Shown one piece after another: positions 62,368-64,000 of a DNA stretch of 64,000 bases (positions are counted from its first letter, which is position 1; the number at the start of each line of letters is the position of its first letter). Location of the stretch: assembly GCA_041390905.1 (NCBI GenBank), contig JAWKPA010000013.1, positions 1,302,001-1,366,000 on the forward strand. The letters run 5' to 3'. This DNA comes from JACKCD01 sp041390905 (GTDB taxonomy: Bacteria > Chloroflexota > Anaerolineae > Promineifilales > Promineifilaceae). Made by a program: the position numbers and the translations under genes. The notes under the pieces were generated by a model. It was not told the DNA's origin, did not search any database, and saw nothing but the letters and a program-made list of their open reading frames with translations.

Positions 62368-62436
62368 AAATGGGACGCAGATTTACCTGATTTACCTGAT
62401 TATCATGATTATCAGGTAAATCTGCGTCCTATTTTT
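62368..62436. repeat. GGACGCAGATTTACCTGAT hairpin family, copy 3
   Basis: GGGACGCAGATTTACCTGAT and TTACCTGATTATC face GATTATCAGGTAAATCTGCG and TCC. It lies between the two pyrimidine-breakdown genes. Confidence 0.85.
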
Positions 62437-62439
62437 TCT

Positions 62440-63309
62440 TTAAGGCTGAGTAATTTTGTTGTACATATCCGGCCGGCGGTCGCGGTAGAAGGGCCAGGTG
62501 TCGCGCACTTCGCGGATGAGGTCGAGGTTGAGGTCGCGCACGATGAGTTCTTCGCTGTAGGCATCGCCCTGGCCGGGCAGGTCGTCGCGGTCGCCGAGGG
62601 TGGTGACAAATTCGCCGCGTGGGGTGCAGAAGTAGCTTTGGCCGTAGAAGTCGTTGCTGCCCAATGGCTCAACGCCGACGCGGTTGATGGTGCCAACAAA
62701 GTAGCCGTTGGCGATGGCGTGGCTGGTTTGTTCGATGCGCCACAAATGCTGCGACAGCCCGCGTGAGGTGGCGGAGGGGATGAAGACGATTTCGGCGCCG
62801 TTGAGACCAAGCATTCGCGCTCCTTCGGGGAAGTGGCGGTCGTAGCAGATGTAGACGCCGATTTTGCCAACGGCCGTTTCAAACACCGGATACCCCAAAT
62901 TGCCGGGGCGAAAATAATATTTTTCCCAAAAGCCGGGCTGGTGGGGCAGGTGGGTTTTGCGGTATTTGCCCAGGTAGCTCCCATCAGCGTCAATCACGGC
63001 AGCGGTGTTGTAATATACGCCGGGGCTTTCCGCTTCATACATTGGCACGATTAGCACCATGCCTGTCTCTTTAGCGAGTGCCTGCATCCGTTTTGTCGTG
63101 GGGCCATCGGGAATCGGTTCGGTGTGGGCAAAAAATTGGCGGTCCTGCACCTGGCAGAAGTAGGGGCCGTTAAAAAGCTCCTGGAAGCACATCACCTGCG
63201 CTCCCTGCCCGGCCGCCTGGCGGGCATACGCCTCGTGCTTGGCGATCATCGTCTCTGGATCACCTGTCCAGCTTGCCTGCAATAACGCTGCGCGAACAAT
63301 CCGGGGCAT
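62440..63309 (-). CDS. Nitrilase-family N-carbamoyl amidohydrolase (beta-ureidopropionase type)
   Basis: From the ATG at 63309 (MPRIVRAALLQ) it has 289 residues; a GGAGG six bases upstream supports this over the frame start at 63375. The catalytic triad is E44 (FQELFNGPY), K118 (KYRKTHLPH) and C155 (IGVYICYDRHFPEGAR). It would hydrolyse N-carbamoyl-beta-alanine or N-carbamoyl amino acids from the dihydropyrimidinase product. It is the first gene of the minus-strand unit. Confidence 0.9.
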   Translation of the reverse strand: MPRIVRAALLQASWTGDPETMIAKHEAYARQAAGQGAQVMCFQELFNGPYFCQVQDRQFFAHTEPIPDGPTTKRMQALAKETGMVLIVPMYEAESPGVYYNTAAVIDADGSYLGKYRKTHLPHQPGFWEKYYFRPGNLGYPVFETAVGKIGVYICYDRHFPEGARMLGLNGAEIVFIPSATSRGLSQHLWRIEQTSHAIANGYFVGTINRVGVEPLGSNDFYGQSYFCTPRGEFVTTLGDRDDLPGQGDAYSEELIVRDLNLDLIREVRDTWPFYRDRRPDMYNKITQP

Positions 63310-63320
63310 TTCCTTCCTCC
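63307..63320 (-). promoter_or_regulatory. Ribosome binding site deciding the amidohydrolase start
   Basis: GGAGGAAGGAAATG on the minus strand: GGAGG lies six bases before the ATG at 63309. Confidence 0.8.
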
Positions 63321-63467
63321 TGTTTACGGTCGCATGGGCAGCAGTGTCTGTTGCTTTGCCTGATTGGGTGGTCATTATAGCGAGATGATGCTGTTTTGCC
63401 CATTTGTGATGCGTGGTTAGAATGGGGAAAATGGTGGGTGAACTTTTTGTATGGTGAGCAAGAATTT

Positions 63468-63530
63468 TGGACAGGATTAACAGGATTAACAGGATTAGGT
63501 CTGTGAATCCTGTTAATCCTGTCTAAAGCT
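63468..63530. repeat. CAGGATTAACAGGATT hairpin family, copy 1
   Basis: GACAGGATTAACAGGATTAA and CAGGATT words face AATCCTGTTAATCCTGTC. Confidence 0.85.
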
Positions 63531-63551
63531 TCTTGGGTTTTAGCTTGTCTA

Positions 63552-63622
63552 GGTTATGACAGGATTTACAAGATTCATGGGATTAAGCTCAAAAATCCTG
63601 TAAATCCTGTTAATCCTGTCAA
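63552..63622. repeat. CAGGATTTACAAGATT hairpin family, copy 2
   Basis: GACAGGATTTACAAGATTCA faces AATCCTGTAAATCCTGTTAA and TCCTGTC. Confidence 0.85.
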
Positions 63623-63644
63623 AAGCTTCTTTAGGAGATCGGCT

Positions 63645-64000
63645 ATGATTTTGGTGACAGGTGCGGCGGGGAAGACGGGGCGGGCGGTGGTGCGGGCGGT
63701 GGTGGCGCGGGGGGCAGCGGTGCGGGGGTGGGTGCGTCGGCCGGGACAGGCGGCTAGTTTGTATGAAGCCGGTGCGGCAGAGGTGGTGGTGGGTGACATA
63801 GCCGACGAGTCGGTTTATGCTGGGGCGTTGGCAGGGGTGGCGAGTGTGTACCACATTTGCCCGAATATGTACCCGGATGAGGTGAAAATCGGCCGTTGGC
63901 TGGTGGCGGCGGCGCGGGCGGCGGGGGTGAGCCACATCGTCTATCATTCGGTGCTGCACCCGCAAACGGAGGGGATGCCCCACCATTGGAACAAGCTGCG
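63645..64000 (+). CDS. NmrA-like NAD(P)-binding protein, N-terminal part
   Basis: Translation from the ATG at 63645 gives MILVTGAAGKTGRAVVRAVV, the atypical-SDR GxxGxxG nucleotide motif, then VRRPGQAASLYEAGAAEVVVGDI, SVYHICPNMYP and SHIVYHSVLHPQ, as in NmrA/HSCARG proteins. AGGAGA lies 8 bases upstream. The frame runs off the window end after about 118 residues. No complete domain, so function is open. Confidence 0.85.
   Translation, partial: MILVTGAAGKTGRAVVRAVVARGAAVRGWVRRPGQAASLYEAGAAEVVVGDIADESVYAGALAGVASVYHICPNMYPDEVKIGRWLVAAARAAGVSHIVYHSVLHPQTEGMPHHWNKL

Larger units (their letters stand above)
1742..62880. repeat. Highly iterated palindrome AACGGCCGTT
   Basis: I counted about 99 exact copies by hand over the window, plus about 15 with one changed base. 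Examples: 1742-1751, 2497-2506, 31039, 31088, 31133 and 31245. They lie in coding and intergenic DNA and in all three frames. Many extend to AAACGGCCGTTT. The coordinates span the first to last exact copy; the feature is dispersed, not continuous. Confidence 0.95.
63310..63644. other. Divergent intergenic region with two repeat hairpins
   Basis: No gene is supported. It contains two hairpins of the CAGGATTAACAGGATT family. Promoters of the flanking divergent genes should be here but were not resolved. Confidence 0.7.

Noticed and set aside
61642..62766. Long open frame (374 codons) on the plus strand
   Set aside because: It is antisense to the dihydropyrimidinase and amidohydrolase genes, whose catalytic motifs are intact, and its translation has no recognisable features.
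1742..62880. AACGGCCGTT as a cloning or adapter artefact, or as a single transcription-factor operator
   Set aside because: Copies sit inside intact conserved genes in all frames, often fitting conserved residues, and are far too numerous and too often coding to be one regulator's operators.
63468..63622. Possible CRISPR-like array
   Set aside because: The short words are immediately repeated and face their complement; there are no unique spacers of regular length and no cas genes.

Overview
This window looks like chromosome from a Chloroflexota bacterium, probably one of the filamentous Anaerolineae/Ardenticatenia-like groups. This is inferred from several traits together: GAF-rich cytoplasmic histidine kinases, large secreted proteases with PPC, PA14 or CotH domains, C-termini of the LPL type, XisH/XisI and BrnT-like pairs, and many structured intergenic repeats. 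No rRNA, integrase, transposase, phage gene or CRISPR array was seen. I recognised one tRNA, Thr(CGU).

Layout: 1-5750 DNA repair and metabolism (partial uvrA, ligA, a BrnT/BrnA-like toxin-antitoxin pair, an FAD amine oxidase). 5839-8262 an FemAB/BioF2-type acetyltransferase and a DMT exporter. 8561-20385 a dense signalling island: a REC-histidine kinase, a threonine synthase fused to a receiver domain, a 1351-residue multi-GAF histidine kinase, a methyltransferase, a GAF-only protein and three receiver proteins, with a ybaK gene between two of them. 20505-34336 secreted and surface proteins (two subtilases, a PA14 protein, a CotH protein) plus an HAD-phosphatase/ATPase fusion. 34476-36956 XisH/XisI, DUF2277, a sortase and its likely substrate. 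37028-40810 an M4 metalloprotease with PPC repeats. 41169-47793 surface-glycan genes (MptE-like, FkbM, methyltransferase, sulfotransferase, flippase, GDP-fucose synthase). 47894-56142 housekeeping (uridine kinase, tRNA-Thr, thyA, folA, an M23 lipoprotein, PhoD phosphatase, lplA, sufE). 56367-63309 an NMT1-type ABC importer next to a dihydropyrimidinase and a ureidopropionase-type amidohydrolase, which suggests import and breakdown of pyrimidine- or hydantoin-type compounds. A partial NmrA-like gene closes the window.

The most striking signal is not a gene. The 10-bp palindrome AACGGCCGTT occurs about 100 times exactly (hand count), in coding and intergenic DNA and in all reading frames, where well under one copy is expected by chance. 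It resembles the cyanobacterial HIP1 palindrome in behaviour but has a different sequence. It leaves the recurring tripeptides T-A-V, N-G-R and R-P-F in unrelated proteins. A second layer consists of several families of intergenic hairpins built from short tandem words facing their reverse complement. Some supply the stop codons of genes, and one family lies in frame inside two proteins.
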